From the NCBI GenBank assembly GCA_023416515.1, contig JAEZHP010000141.1, forward strand, positions 1 to 38,525: a stretch of DNA of 38,525 nucleotides. Reading direction: 5' to 3'. Below are positions 1-7,699 of this stretch, in pieces. How positions within the stretch are numbered: position 1 is the first letter of the stretch; each line of letters starts with the position of its first letter. The DNA is from Pseudomonadota bacterium. Lineage in GTDB: Bacteria > Pseudomonadota > Alphaproteobacteria > Sphingomonadales > Sphingomonadaceae. The notes beneath the pieces were generated by a model. The model was not told where the DNA came from. It was given only the letters and a program-made list of their open reading frames with translations, and did no database searches. The translations under genes were made by a program, and so were the position numbers.

Positions 1-8
1 CGTCTAAT

Positions 9-41
9 TCGTCGGCAGCGTCAGTTGTGTATAAGACACAG
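9..41 (+). other. Nextera/Tn5 adapter remnant (sequencing artefact)
   Basis: Bases 9-41 match the Illumina Nextera read-1 transposase adapter at 31 of 33 positions, including the Tn5 mosaic-end part (TGTGTATAAGA then ACAG). The mismatches are at 25 (T for A) and 37 (C for G). This is library-construction sequence and not genome. It marks the left edge as a contig end where untrimmed reads were assembled. Confidence 0.93.
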
Positions 42-47
42 CCCCAA

Positions 48-69
48 CCCCTCCTCTGAAGAGGAGGGG
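48..69. repeat. Perfect 9-bp hairpin just upstream of the first gene
   Basis: CCCCTCCTC (48-56), loop TGAA, GAGGAGGGG (61-69) form a perfect stem-loop. The right arm is also a good Shine-Dalgarno-like purine tract 8 nt before the ATG at 78, so folding could mask the ribosome binding site. It could equally be a dispersed intergenic repeat at which the assembly broke. There is no T-run, so it is not a typical intrinsic terminator. Confidence 0.6.
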
Positions 70-77
70 CTAGAAGG

Positions 78-1241
78 ATGAGCGACCGCTCCTTCCTCGA
101 ATGGCCGTTCTTCGAAGACAGCCATCGCAAGCTTGCGGACGAGCTTGAGGAATGGTGCCGTGCCGAGCTGGCCGAGGAACAGGGCGACGACGTCGACGCG
201 GAATGCCGGGCGCTGGTGAAGAAGCTCGGCGATGGCGGCTGGCTCCGGCATTGCGTGCCTGCAGCGTACGGCGGCGCCCGCGACACTCTGGACGTCCGCT
301 CGCTGGCGCTGCTTCGCGAGACGCTGGCCCGGCATAGCGGGCTCGCCGATTACGCGTTCGCCATGCAGGGGCTCGGTTCGGGCACGATCTCGCTGTTCGG
401 AAGCGAAGAGCAGAAGCGGGAATATCTTCCCCGCGTCGCCAACGGCGAATGGATCGCGGCCTTCGCTCTGACCGAACCGGAGACGGGCTCGGACGTCGCC
501 AACCTGAGCAGCGAAGCACGGCGGGACGGCGACGGCTGGAAGCTCAAGGGCGCCAAAACCTACATCTCGAACGGCGGCATCGCCGATTTCTACGTGACCT
601 TCGCGAGGACCGGCGAGGCGGCCGGCTCCAAAGGCATTTCCGCCTTCATCGTCGATGCCAATCAAGCCGGCGTGGATGCGAGCGAGCGGATCGAGGTGAT
701 CGCGCCGCATCCGCTCGCGACGATCCGGCTCGACACCGTCCTGCCGAGTTCCGCGCTGATCGGGACGCCCGGCGAGGGCTTCAAATATGCAATGGGAACG
801 CTCGACGTGTTCCGAACCACGGTTGGAGCGGCCGCGCTCGGCTTCGCGCGGCGCGCCCTCGACGAAGGGACCCGCCGCGCGTTGAACCGCAAGCTCGGGA
901 ACGGCACGCTCGCCGACAATGCGATCACCCAGTCGAAGCTCGCCGAGATGGTGGTCGACATCGAGACCTCGGCCCTGCTCATCTACCGCTCGGCCTGGGT
1001 CCGCGACGTGCTCGGCCGCCGCAACAGCCGCGAGGCGGCGATGGCCAAGCTTAACGCCACCGACAGCGCCCAGGCAGTGATCGACAAGGCGGTGCAGATG
1101 TTCGGCGGCCTGGGCGTGACCAAGGGATGCGTCGTGGAACGGCTGTACCGCGAGATCCGCGCGCTGCGTATCTATGAGGGGGCAAGCGAAGTGCAGAAAG
1201 TCGTGATCGCGAGGGCCCATCTGGCGGAGTATCGGTCGTGA
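78..1241 (+). CDS. Acyl-CoA dehydrogenase family protein
   Basis: A 387-residue flavoprotein of usual family length that would oxidise an acyl-CoA thioester using FAD and pass electrons to ETF. The family signature ALTEPETGSD is at about residues 130-140. A second conserved block (LKGAKTYISNGG) follows. The C-terminal catalytic-base motif IYEGASEVQ places the general base at Glu367. The ATG at 78 follows a GAGGAGGGG tract. The stop overlaps the GTG of the RidA-like gene by 4 bp (GTGA), and a CoA ligase follows, so the three genes form one operon. The context suggests catabolism of an aromatic or amino-aromatic acid as its CoA ester. The exact substrate cannot be read from the sequence. Upstream genes of the operon are lost at the contig edge. 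Confidence 0.93.
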   Translation: MSDRSFLEWPFFEDSHRKLADELEEWCRAELAEEQGDDVDAECRALVKKLGDGGWLRHCVPAAYGGARDTLDVRSLALLRETLARHSGLADYAFAMQGLGSGTISLFGSEEQKREYLPRVANGEWIAAFALTEPETGSDVANLSSEARRDGDGWKLKGAKTYISNGGIADFYVTFARTGEAAGSKGISAFIVDANQAGVDASERIEVIAPHPLATIRLDTVLPSSALIGTPGEGFKYAMGTLDVFRTTVGAAALGFARRALDEGTRRALNRKLGNGTLADNAITQSKLAEMVVDIETSALLIYRSAWVRDVLGRRNSREAAMAKLNATDSAQAVIDKAVQMFGGLGVTKGCVVERLYREIRALRIYEGASEVQKVVIARAHLAEYRS

Positions 1242-1642
1242 CCGCGCACCGCACCCTCCTCCCGCCGGGTTGGCCGCGGCCGAAGGGCTATTCCAACGGC
1301 ATCTCCGCCAAGGGGCGGATCGTCTTCACAGGCGGGGTCGTCGGTTGGGACGAGGAGGAGCGATTCGTCTCCGAAACGCTGGGCGGCCAGTTCCGCCAGG
1401 TCCTCGCGAACACGATCGCAATATTGGCCGAGGGCGGCGCCGGCCCGGAGCATATTGTGCGCATGACCTGGTACGTGACCAGCGTCGCCGACTATCGCGA
1501 CTCCCTCGCCGAGATCGGCGCCGCCTGGCGCGAGCTGATGGGCAAGAATTTCCCGACCATGGCGGTGGTCGAGGTGGCGGGCCTCGTCGAACGCGAGGCC
1601 CGGATCGAGATCGAAACCACCGCGGTGGTGCCCGAGCTATGA
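1238..1642 (+). CDS. RidA/YjgF/UK114 family protein lacking the usual catalytic arginine
   Basis: A 134-residue protein with the YjgF/RidA fold pattern: KGRIVFTGGV near the N-terminus, MTWYVTSVADYR in the middle and IEIETTAVV at the end. RidA proteins hydrolyse reactive enamines and imines to ketones and ammonia. The block that reads VEVARL in Escherichia coli RidA reads VEVAGL here, so the catalytic Arg is replaced by Gly. The protein probably belongs to an Arg-less Rid subgroup with another or modified activity. The GTG start overlaps the dehydrogenase stop by 4 bp, and the stop overlaps the ligase ATG by 4 bp. Between a dehydrogenase and an aryl-CoA ligase, a role in clearing an imine or enamine intermediate of an amino-aromatic CoA pathway is plausible but inferred. 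Confidence 0.9.
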   Translation: MTAHRTLLPPGWPRPKGYSNGISAKGRIVFTGGVVGWDEEERFVSETLGGQFRQVLANTIAILAEGGAGPEHIVRMTWYVTSVADYRDSLAEIGAAWRELMGKNFPTMAVVEVAGLVEREARIEIETTAVVPEL

Positions 1643-3240
1643 CCACGGCGCACGTCGACACTTTCGTCCGCGACCGCCTTCCGCCCGCCGGGGCACAGCC
1701 CGAATTCCTCTTCGACCTGCCCGAGCTTCAATATCCCGACCGCCTGAACGCCGCGGTCGAGCTGATCGACCGTCAGCCCGCGGACCGGCTCGCGGTGGTG
1801 AACGACACTGGCAGCTGGACCTATGGCGAGATGCGGTCGCTGTCCGACCGGATCGCTCGGCTCCTCACCGAGGAGGAGGGGCTGGTCCCCGGCAACCGGG
1901 TGCTTCTGCGCGGGCCCAACAATGCAACGATGTTCGCGGCATGGCTGGGCGTGTTGAAGGCCGGCGGCGTGGTGGTCGCGACGATGCCGATGCTTCGCCC
2001 CGGCGAAGTCGCAACGATCATCGAGCGGGCTGAGGTCAGCCACGCCATCGTAGACAGCCGCACCCTCGACGATTTCCAGGCCGGCGCCGAGCAGGCGGGC
2101 ACGTTGCGCTCGCTCCTTACCTATGACGGCGATCTCGGGACGGGTGAGCTGGAACGGCGGCTGGCGGGCGTGGCGGATGGGTTCGAAGCCGTCGACACCC
2201 AACGCGAGGACGTCGCGCTGATCGCTTTCACTTCGGGCACCACCGGCCGACCCAAGGGCTGCGTCCACTATCATCGCGACATCCTCGCCAGCGCCGACAG
2301 CTTCGCCCGCTACGTGTTGAAGCCGCAGCCCGGCGACCGCTGGGCCTGCTCGGCGCCGATGGCCTTCACCTTCGGGCTTGGCATGCAGCTCGTCTTTCCG
2401 TGGCGCTTCGGCGGCACCGCGGTGACGATCGAGACTCCGGGGCCCAAGCCGCTGCTCGACGCCATCGCGCGCCACCAGGTCACCACCCTCGCCACCGCGC
2501 CGACCGCGTACAAGGCGATCACCGGGATGCTTGCGGACGCCGACATTTCCTCGCTTCGCACCTGCGTGTCGGCGGGCGAGCATCTGCCCGCGGCGACGTG
2601 GCACGGCTGGCACGAGGCCACCGGAATCCGAATCGTCGACGGAATCGGCGCGACCGAGATGATGCACATCTTCATCTCGGCGAGCGACGACGACATCCGC
2701 CCCGGAGCCACCGGCAAGGCCGTCCCCGGCTACCGCGCTACCGTGCTGGACGACGAGGGTCGGCCGATGGCGAGCGGCACCGGCCGCCTCGCGGTCAAGG
2801 GCCCGACCGGCTGCCGCTATTTCGACGACGAGCGCCAGGCGAATTACGTGCACAATGGCTGGAACGTCACCGGCGACACCTATCGCCTCGACGAAGACGG
2901 CTATTTCTGGTTCGTCGCCCGCTCGGACGACATGATCATCTCGTCCGGCTACAATATCGCCGCGCCGGAAGTGGAAGGCGCGCTCTATGGCCACCCGGCG
3001 GTTCTGGAATGCGCCGTCATCGGAGTGCCCTGCGAGGAGCGCGGGCAGAAGGTGAAGGCCTTCGTCGTCGTCGCCGACGGCCACTCCGCGTCGCCGGACC
3101 TCGCCAAGACGCTCCAGGATCACGCGAAATGCGCGATCGCCCCGTACAAATATCCTCGCGAAGTGGAGTTCGTGCCCGCTTTGCCCAAGACCGCTACCGG
3201 CAAGCTCCAACGCTTCTCACTGAGGGAGCGGGGCGTCTGA
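1639..3240 (+). CDS. Benzoate/2-aminobenzoate-type CoA ligase (AMP-binding enzyme)
   Basis: The 533-residue protein is an ANL-superfamily adenylate-forming ligase. It would activate an aromatic acid with ATP and CoA to an aryl-CoA. The P-loop-like motif FTSGTTGRPKG lies at about residues 197-207. The A8 hinge region SDDMIISSGYNI follows, and the C-terminal catalytic lysine sits in PKTATGKLQRF (Lys522). Overall organisation and length fit the benzoate-CoA/2-aminobenzoate-CoA ligase group. ATG at 1639 overlaps the RidA-like stop (ATGA), so this start is well supported. With RidA and an acyl-CoA dehydrogenase upstream, anthranilate degradation through 2-aminobenzoyl-CoA is a reasonable guess. 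The diagnostic bifunctional monooxygenase/reductase gene is not in the window, so the substrate is open. Confidence 0.9.
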   Translation: MTTAHVDTFVRDRLPPAGAQPEFLFDLPELQYPDRLNAAVELIDRQPADRLAVVNDTGSWTYGEMRSLSDRIARLLTEEEGLVPGNRVLLRGPNNATMFAAWLGVLKAGGVVVATMPMLRPGEVATIIERAEVSHAIVDSRTLDDFQAGAEQAGTLRSLLTYDGDLGTGELERRLAGVADGFEAVDTQREDVALIAFTSGTTGRPKGCVHYHRDILASADSFARYVLKPQPGDRWACSAPMAFTFGLGMQLVFPWRFGGTAVTIETPGPKPLLDAIARHQVTTLATAPTAYKAITGMLADADISSLRTCVSAGEHLPAATWHGWHEATGIRIVDGIGATEMMHIFISASDDDIRPGATGKAVPGYRATVLDDEGRPMASGTGRLAVKGPTGCRYFDDERQANYVHNGWNVTGDTYRLDEDGYFWFVARSDDMIISSGYNIAAPEVEGALYGHPAVLECAVIGVPCEERGQKVKAFVVVADGHSASPDLAKTLQDHAKCAIAPYKYPREVEFVPALPKTATGKLQRFSLRERGV

Positions 3241-3252
3241 CCTGGGAGAAGT

Positions 3253-3326
3253 TGGAGCGGGTGAAGGGAATCGAACCCTCGTCGTAAGCTTGGAAGGCTT
3301 CTGCTCTACCATTGAGCTACACCCGC
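3253..3326 (-). tRNA. tRNA-Gly (anticodon TCC), CCA encoded
   Basis: On the minus strand the sequence folds as a full cloverleaf. The acceptor stem GCGGGTG pairs with CACCCGC. The D-arm contains TAGCTCAATGGTAGAGC. The anticodon loop CTTCCAA gives TCC. The T-arm is GAGGGTTCGATTCCCTT, and the CCA tail is encoded. The gene begins 12 bp beyond the ligase stop on the opposite strand. It reads GGA glycine codons. Confidence 0.96.
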
Positions 3327-3399
3327 ATCCGGCCGCCTAGCTGTGTCCGGCACCGCTTCTTTACAAGACGCGGCGCCAGCAGCGGCGGCGATGGCTAGT

Positions 3400-3477
3400 G
3401 CCATTGCGACGGCGCAGTCGTCAACATGAAGACTGCGCACGACACCAGATCCTCTGGCGCCTCGCCGTCGCAATGGC
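3400..3477. repeat. 15-bp inverted repeat with a nested alternative hairpin
   Basis: GCCATTGCGACGGCG (3400-3414) is perfectly complementary to CGCCGTCGCAATGGC (3463-3477). A second, mutually exclusive hairpin uses GCGCAGT (3412-3418) and ACTGCGC (3432-3438). The structure lies 11 bp beyond the stop of the SDR gene and fills most of the gap to the tRNA-Gly. It may protect the 3' end of the SDR transcript or end it in a factor-assisted way. There is no T-run, so a classic intrinsic terminator is not supported. Confidence 0.6.
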
Positions 3478-3488
3478 GGCGGGCGGGC

Positions 3489-4241
3489 TTATTGAGCCGT
3501 GTAGGCGCCGTCGACGAGATGGTAGCTTCCGGTCACGAACGATGCGCGGTCGGAGAGCAGGAACAGGACCAGCTCGGCGACTTCCTCGGCACGGCCGAGA
3601 CGGCCGATCGGGTGGAGGGCGACGAGACCGTCATATTGTTCCTTCTCGAGCATCTCGAGCAGCGGCGTGTCGATATAGCCGGGGCCGACCGAGTTCACCC
3701 GGATGCCCTGCGCCGCATATTCCAGCGCCGCCGTCTTGGTGAGGCCGACGACGCCATGCTTGGCGGCGACATAGCCCGCGACGTTGGGCGAGCCGACCGA
3801 GCCGAGGATCGAGGCGATGTTGACGATCGATCCGCCTCCCGACTCGGCGAGCGCGGGCAGCTGATATTTGAGGCCGTAGAAGACGCCGCTCAGGTTGACC
3901 GCGACGACCTTGTTCCAGTCCTCCAGGCTGTAATCCGCGATCGGCGCGTTGCCGCCGCCGATTCCGGCGTTGTTGACGGCGCCGTGGAGCGCTCCGAACT
4001 TGTCGAGCGCGAACTTCACCGAGCGTTCGACCGATCCGGGATCGCCGACGTCCTGGAGGACTGGCGCGGCGACTCCGCCGTCACGCTCGATCTCCGCTGC
4101 CAGTTCCCCGGCCGCCTTCTCGTTGAGGTCGGCGACGACCACCTTCGCGCCTTCGGTGCCGAGCCGGCGCGCGATCGCAGCGCCGATGCCGGATGCGGCT
4201 CCGGTCACCATCACCACCTTGTTCTCGAATTCCTTGCTCAT
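3489..4241 (-). CDS. Short-chain dehydrogenase/reductase (SDR)
   Basis: A 250-residue classical SDR of standard length that would interconvert an alcohol and a ketone with NAD(P). The cofactor motif TGAASGIG is near residue 12, NNAGIGGG is in the middle, and the catalytic YVAAK (YxxxK) lies in the second half. VVVADLN after the first beta-strand has the acidic residue typical of NAD preference. The ATG at 4241 follows AAAGGAAAGGAAC on the minus strand, a clear ribosome binding site. The open frame runs further upstream to 4388, but that part lacks SDR character. The gene is monocistronic, convergent with the ligase operon and divergent from the secretion operon. The substrate is unknown. A link to the neighbouring aryl-CoA genes is possible. 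Confidence 0.93.
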   Translation of the reverse strand: MSKEFENKVVMVTGAASGIGAAIARRLGTEGAKVVVADLNEKAAGELAAEIERDGGVAAPVLQDVGDPGSVERSVKFALDKFGALHGAVNNAGIGGGNAPIADYSLEDWNKVVAVNLSGVFYGLKYQLPALAESGGGSIVNIASILGSVGSPNVAGYVAAKHGVVGLTKTAALEYAAQGIRVNSVGPGYIDTPLLEMLEKEQYDGLVALHPIGRLGRAEEVAELVLFLLSDRASFVTGSYHLVDGAYTAQ

Positions 4242-4556
4242 GTTCCTTTCCTTTCTCGTTGGGCACCTCGCCGCTCTCGGCGGTTGAAGAGGAGTCCCCT
4301 GATTTCCGCTCTTGGGACGCCGTGGCCGGCGGGCGGAATCCTGTCTCACCAATATAGGGAGGAGCGCACCGCAGGTGGCATCGAACATGCTGCCCGGGGC
4401 TGCAGACTGTGCGGCTTCCCGCCCAAGGGGCAGCAGTTTCCGTGGACGAGGTTAAATCGCCGGCCGCAAGCGGTTGAAATCGATACGCTATCCGAAGAGC
4501 CTTCGGATTCCGCGATGGCATTGCCGCGGCTTCGGCGTTACAGCGCTGCTTTTCCC
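4242..4556. promoter_or_regulatory. Divergent intergenic region with a 7-bp hairpin
   Basis: About 315 bp separate the SDR start from the likely TolC start. The clearest structure is a perfect hairpin, TCCGAAG (4491-4497), loop AGC, CTTCGGA (4501-4507), about 50 bp before the chosen TolC ATG. Both flanking genes point outward, so promoters for both must lie here. I could not identify convincing -35/-10 pairs. If the TolC gene starts at 4515 instead, the hairpin sits directly in its leader. Confidence 0.45.
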
Positions 4557-5972
4557 ATGGTGGGGTGGGTGCGCGTACTTAGGTTCTTGACCGCAGCTTT
4601 GGTGGGCGCGGCAGCGACGCTGGCGCATGCGCAGCCGAGCGCGCCGCCGCTGCCGCTCGCGACCGAGCGCCCGCTCGACATCGATTTCAGCCGCGACCCG
4701 ATCCTCGGCCTCGCCCGCATCTCGGAAAGCGAGGCGATGTTCCGCCGGCTTATCGGCGAGGCGGTTCAGCTTCACCCGGCGACCGGCGAGGCCGCCGCCG
4801 GCGAGGACGAGGCCATCGCAGAGCTCGAACAGGCCGAGGAGCAGCGCCGCCCGACCGTCGACATCGGCCTGACCAGCTACCGGGTGCTTACGCGCGAATT
4901 TTCGAACGACCCGTTCAACATCATCGAGCGGTCGCGGCCGCTGCAGCGCACCGACGCCACCGTCACCGTTCAGCAGGTGCTGTTCGACTTCGGCGCAGGC
5001 GAGGCTCGGGTGCGGGCCGCCGGCTCGCGGCTCCGGGCCGCAGGCGCCCAGCTCGAGCTCGACGCGGACCGTATCGCCCTCTCCGCAATTGCCGCCTGGT
5101 ACGACGTGTTCGGCTACCGAGCGCTGGTCCAGCTCACCGAGGCCTTCGTCGCCAGCCAGCGCGAGCTTCGGGCCGCCGTCGAGGAGCGAATCCGGCTGGG
5201 CGCATCGGCCGAGGGCGACCTCGCCCAGGTCGATTCCTACATCGCCCAGGGCGAGATCCGCCTTGCCCAGTTCCGCCGCCAGCTCGCCACCGCCGAAGCG
5301 CGTTTCGCCGAGCTGACCGGCTCGCCCGCTCCTCCCGGTCTCGAACGCGCTCCGGTCCAGAACGTGCGCTTCGCGAGCCGCGACGACGCAGTGTTGGCGG
5401 CCCAGGACGCGCCCGGAGTCCGTACCGCCGAGGCGCTTGCCGCCGGAGCCCGCCACGACGCCGACGCCGCAGACGCCGAGCGCTATCCGCAGGTCACCGG
5501 CGGAGTCGACGCCGGCCGCTACGGGGTGTTCGAGAACGACAAGGATTATGACGTTCGCGCCCGAGTCGGGCTTCGCTGGCGGCTGTTCGGCGGGGTCGAC
5601 CCGCGCGCTCGCCAGGTCGCCGCCCGCGCCCGCGGCGCCGAGGCGCGGGCTGACCGAATCCGGGTCGAGTCCGAGCGCGACGCCGCCATCGCCTGGGCCG
5701 ACGTCCAGGCGCTTGAGCAGCAGCTGGTGGCGCTCGAGGCCGCCTATCGCGCAAGCCGCCAGTCGCGCGACGTCATCGTCACCCGCTTCCGCGCCGCCCG
5801 AGGCACATTGTTCGACGTGATCGCCGCCGAGGACGCCTATTTCGCAGCGGCGACCGCCTACATCCAGGGACTTACCGAACTGGATGCCGCCCGCTACATC
5901 CTCCTCTCCCGGACCGGGCTCCTTCTGCAGCGGCTCGGTATCGATCCCGATCGGCTGGGGAGAACGGGGTGA
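4557..5972 (+). CDS. TolC-family outer-membrane protein of a type I secretion system
   Basis: A 471-residue TolC-like protein, which would trimerise as the outer-membrane channel and periplasmic tunnel of a type I exporter. The N-terminus has a Sec signal peptide: a hydrophobic stretch (FLTAALVGAAATLAHA) ends in an AHA-Q cleavage site. The mature part is rich in long Ala/Arg/Glu/Gln helices and has the two-fold repeat typical of the family. ATG 4557 gives a compact signal peptide. In-frame ATG 4515 and GTG 4569 are alternatives, and none has a strong ribosome binding site. The stop overlaps the transporter GTG by 4 bp (GTGA). Gene order TolC, ABC transporter, HlyD matches the LapE/B/C-type arrangement used for large adhesins or RTX proteins. 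Confidence 0.88.
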   Translation: MVGWVRVLRFLTAALVGAAATLAHAQPSAPPLPLATERPLDIDFSRDPILGLARISESEAMFRRLIGEAVQLHPATGEAAAGEDEAIAELEQAEEQRRPTVDIGLTSYRVLTREFSNDPFNIIERSRPLQRTDATVTVQQVLFDFGAGEARVRAAGSRLRAAGAQLELDADRIALSAIAAWYDVFGYRALVQLTEAFVASQRELRAAVEERIRLGASAEGDLAQVDSYIAQGEIRLAQFRRQLATAEARFAELTGSPAPPGLERAPVQNVRFASRDDAVLAAQDAPGVRTAEALAAGARHDADAADAERYPQVTGGVDAGRYGVFENDKDYDVRARVGLRWRLFGGVDPRARQVAARARGAEARADRIRVESERDAAIAWADVQALEQQLVALEAAYRASRQSRDVIVTRFRAARGTLFDVIAAEDAYFAAATAYIQGLTELDAARYILLSRTGLLLQRLGIDPDRLGRTG

Positions 5973-7699
5973 GCGACTCCAATCTGGTTGAGGCACCCAA
6001 GCCGCGGTTCGCGCCGTGGCTGTTGGAGCCGATGAAGCGCAACCGCCAGACCTATCTGAAGGTCGCGGTGGCGGCGGTCTTCATCAACATCTTCGGCCTG
6101 CTGACGGCCCTGTTCACGATGGTCGTCTATGACCGAGTCGTCCCCAACAGCGCCTTCTCGTCGCTCTGGGCGCTGACCGTCGGCCTCGTCATCGTCATCG
6201 TCTTCGACTTCATCCTCAAGCTCCTGCGCGCCTATTTCGTCGATTTCGCAGGCGCTCAGATCGACCGCGAGATCGGCGAGGAAGTCTTCTCGCGGCTGCT
6301 CGCCATGCGGCTGGAGCTCAAGAAGGGCTCGACCGGGGCGATCGCGGGAATCATGCGCGAGCTCGAGGCGCTGAGGGAATTCTTCGCGTCGGCCACCCTG
6401 ACGGCGGTCGTCGACGTGCCGTTCATTCTCATCACACTTCTCGCCGTGTGGATCATCGGCGGCTGGGTCGTCGCGGTGCCGGCTCTCATGGTCCCGATTG
6501 TCATCCTCATCGGCTGGCTCACCCACCCGGCGCTCGAACGGCTGTCGACCAAGTCGATGAGCGAGAGCCTGCTCAAGCAATCGGTGCTGGTCGAAACCGT
6601 CGGCGGCATCGAGACGGTGAAGGCGACCGGCGCCGGCCCGCTGCTCGCCGAGCGCTGGCTCCGGGCGGTCGAGCAGCAGTCGGACAGCGCCATGCGCCAG
6701 CGGCTGATCGGAGCCATCGGAACCACCTTCGCGGGCTCGGCGGGCACCATCTCCTATTCGGGAGTCGTGATCGTCGGCGTGTTCCTGATCGCCGACAACA
6801 TGCTCACCATGGGCGGCCTCATCGCCTGCTCGATCCTGTCGGGCCGAGCCATCGCTCCCCTCGCCCAGATCTCGCAATTGCTGTCGCGCCTCACCGCGAC
6901 CCGGACGGCCTATCGCCAGGTCAAGGCGCTGATGGAGCAGCCTCTCGAAGGCCCGCCGGGCGAGCCGCTCAAACCGGCGGTGATCAAGGGCAAGATCGAG
7001 TTCAAGGGCGTCACCTTCCGCTATCCGGGAGCGACCGAGCCGGTGCTTCGCGAGGTCAGCTTCACGATCGAGCCGGGCGAGCGGGTCGCCCTGCTCGGGC
7101 GGGTCGGCTCCGGAAAGTCGACAATCGCCCGCCTCGTCCTCGGCCTCTATCCGCCGGACGATGGGCTGGTGATGATCGACGGCACCGACATCCGCCAGCT
7201 CGATCCGGCGACCCTCCGAAGCAAGATGGGCGCGGCGATGCAGGAGAGCGTTCTCCTGACGGGCTCGGTCCGCGAGAATATCGAGCTCGGCCGCGCCGGG
7301 ATCGACGACGAGGAGATGATCCGAGCGGCCACCGTCTCCGGAACCCACCAGTTCATGGGCCAGATCGCCAACGGCTACGACCTCAGGCTCGCCGACCGAG
7401 GCGAAGGTCTTTCGGGCGGCCAGCGCCAGTCGATCGCGATCGCCCGCGCCCTCGCCGGCCGGCCGTCGATCATGGTTCTCGACGAGCCGTCGAGCGCGAT
7501 GGACGCGCAGACCGAGACGGCCCTCATCCAGCGCCTCGGCGAGGAGCTTGCCGGGCGAACCGTCGTCATGATCACTCACCGCCCGCCGCTGCTCGCTCTC
7601 GCGACCCGGGTCATCCTCATCGAGGCCGGCAAAGTCGCGGCGGACGGCCCGCGCGACAAGATCCTCCAGCAGCTCACCCGTCCGAAGGCCGCCGCCTGA
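5969..7699 (+). CDS. Type I secretion permease/ATPase (LssB/LapB-like ABC transporter)
   Basis: The 576-residue protein is a half-transporter with a fused membrane domain (residues about 30-310, hydrophobic segments near 31-52, 68-88, 145-185 and 262-290) and a C-terminal ATPase. Motifs are Walker A GRVGSGKST (377-385), signature LSGGQRQ (481-487), Walker B IMVLDE (501-506) and switch His537 in MITHRPP. It would dimerise in the inner membrane and export a C-terminally signalled protein through the HlyD/TolC conduit. Many LssB-type transporters are about 700 residues with an inactive C39-peptidase-like N-terminal domain. That domain is absent here. The GTG start overlaps the TolC stop (GTGA), and the stop overlaps the HlyD ATG by one base (TGATG). 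Confidence 0.93.
   Translation: MSDSNLVEAPKPRFAPWLLEPMKRNRQTYLKVAVAAVFINIFGLLTALFTMVVYDRVVPNSAFSSLWALTVGLVIVIVFDFILKLLRAYFVDFAGAQIDREIGEEVFSRLLAMRLELKKGSTGAIAGIMRELEALREFFASATLTAVVDVPFILITLLAVWIIGGWVVAVPALMVPIVILIGWLTHPALERLSTKSMSESLLKQSVLVETVGGIETVKATGAGPLLAERWLRAVEQQSDSAMRQRLIGAIGTTFAGSAGTISYSGVVIVGVFLIADNMLTMGGLIACSILSGRAIAPLAQISQLLSRLTATRTAYRQVKALMEQPLEGPPGEPLKPAVIKGKIEFKGVTFRYPGATEPVLREVSFTIEPGERVALLGRVGSGKSTIARLVLGLYPPDDGLVMIDGTDIRQLDPATLRSKMGAAMQESVLLTGSVRENIELGRAGIDDEEMIRAATVSGTHQFMGQIANGYDLRLADRGEGLSGGQRQSIAIARALAGRPSIMVLDEPSSAMDAQTETALIQRLGEELAGRTVVMITHRPPLLALATRVILIEAGKVAADGPRDKILQQLTRPKAAA

Noticed and set aside
1492..3210. 572-codon minus-strand open frame opposite the CoA ligase
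   Set aside because: It is a high-GC antisense shadow. The plus strand has full ligase motifs and coupled starts, and the minus frame shows no domain.
5894..7579. 561-codon minus-strand open frame opposite the ABC transporter
   Set aside because: Low-complexity Asp/Arg-rich translation without motifs. The transporter on the other strand is unambiguous.
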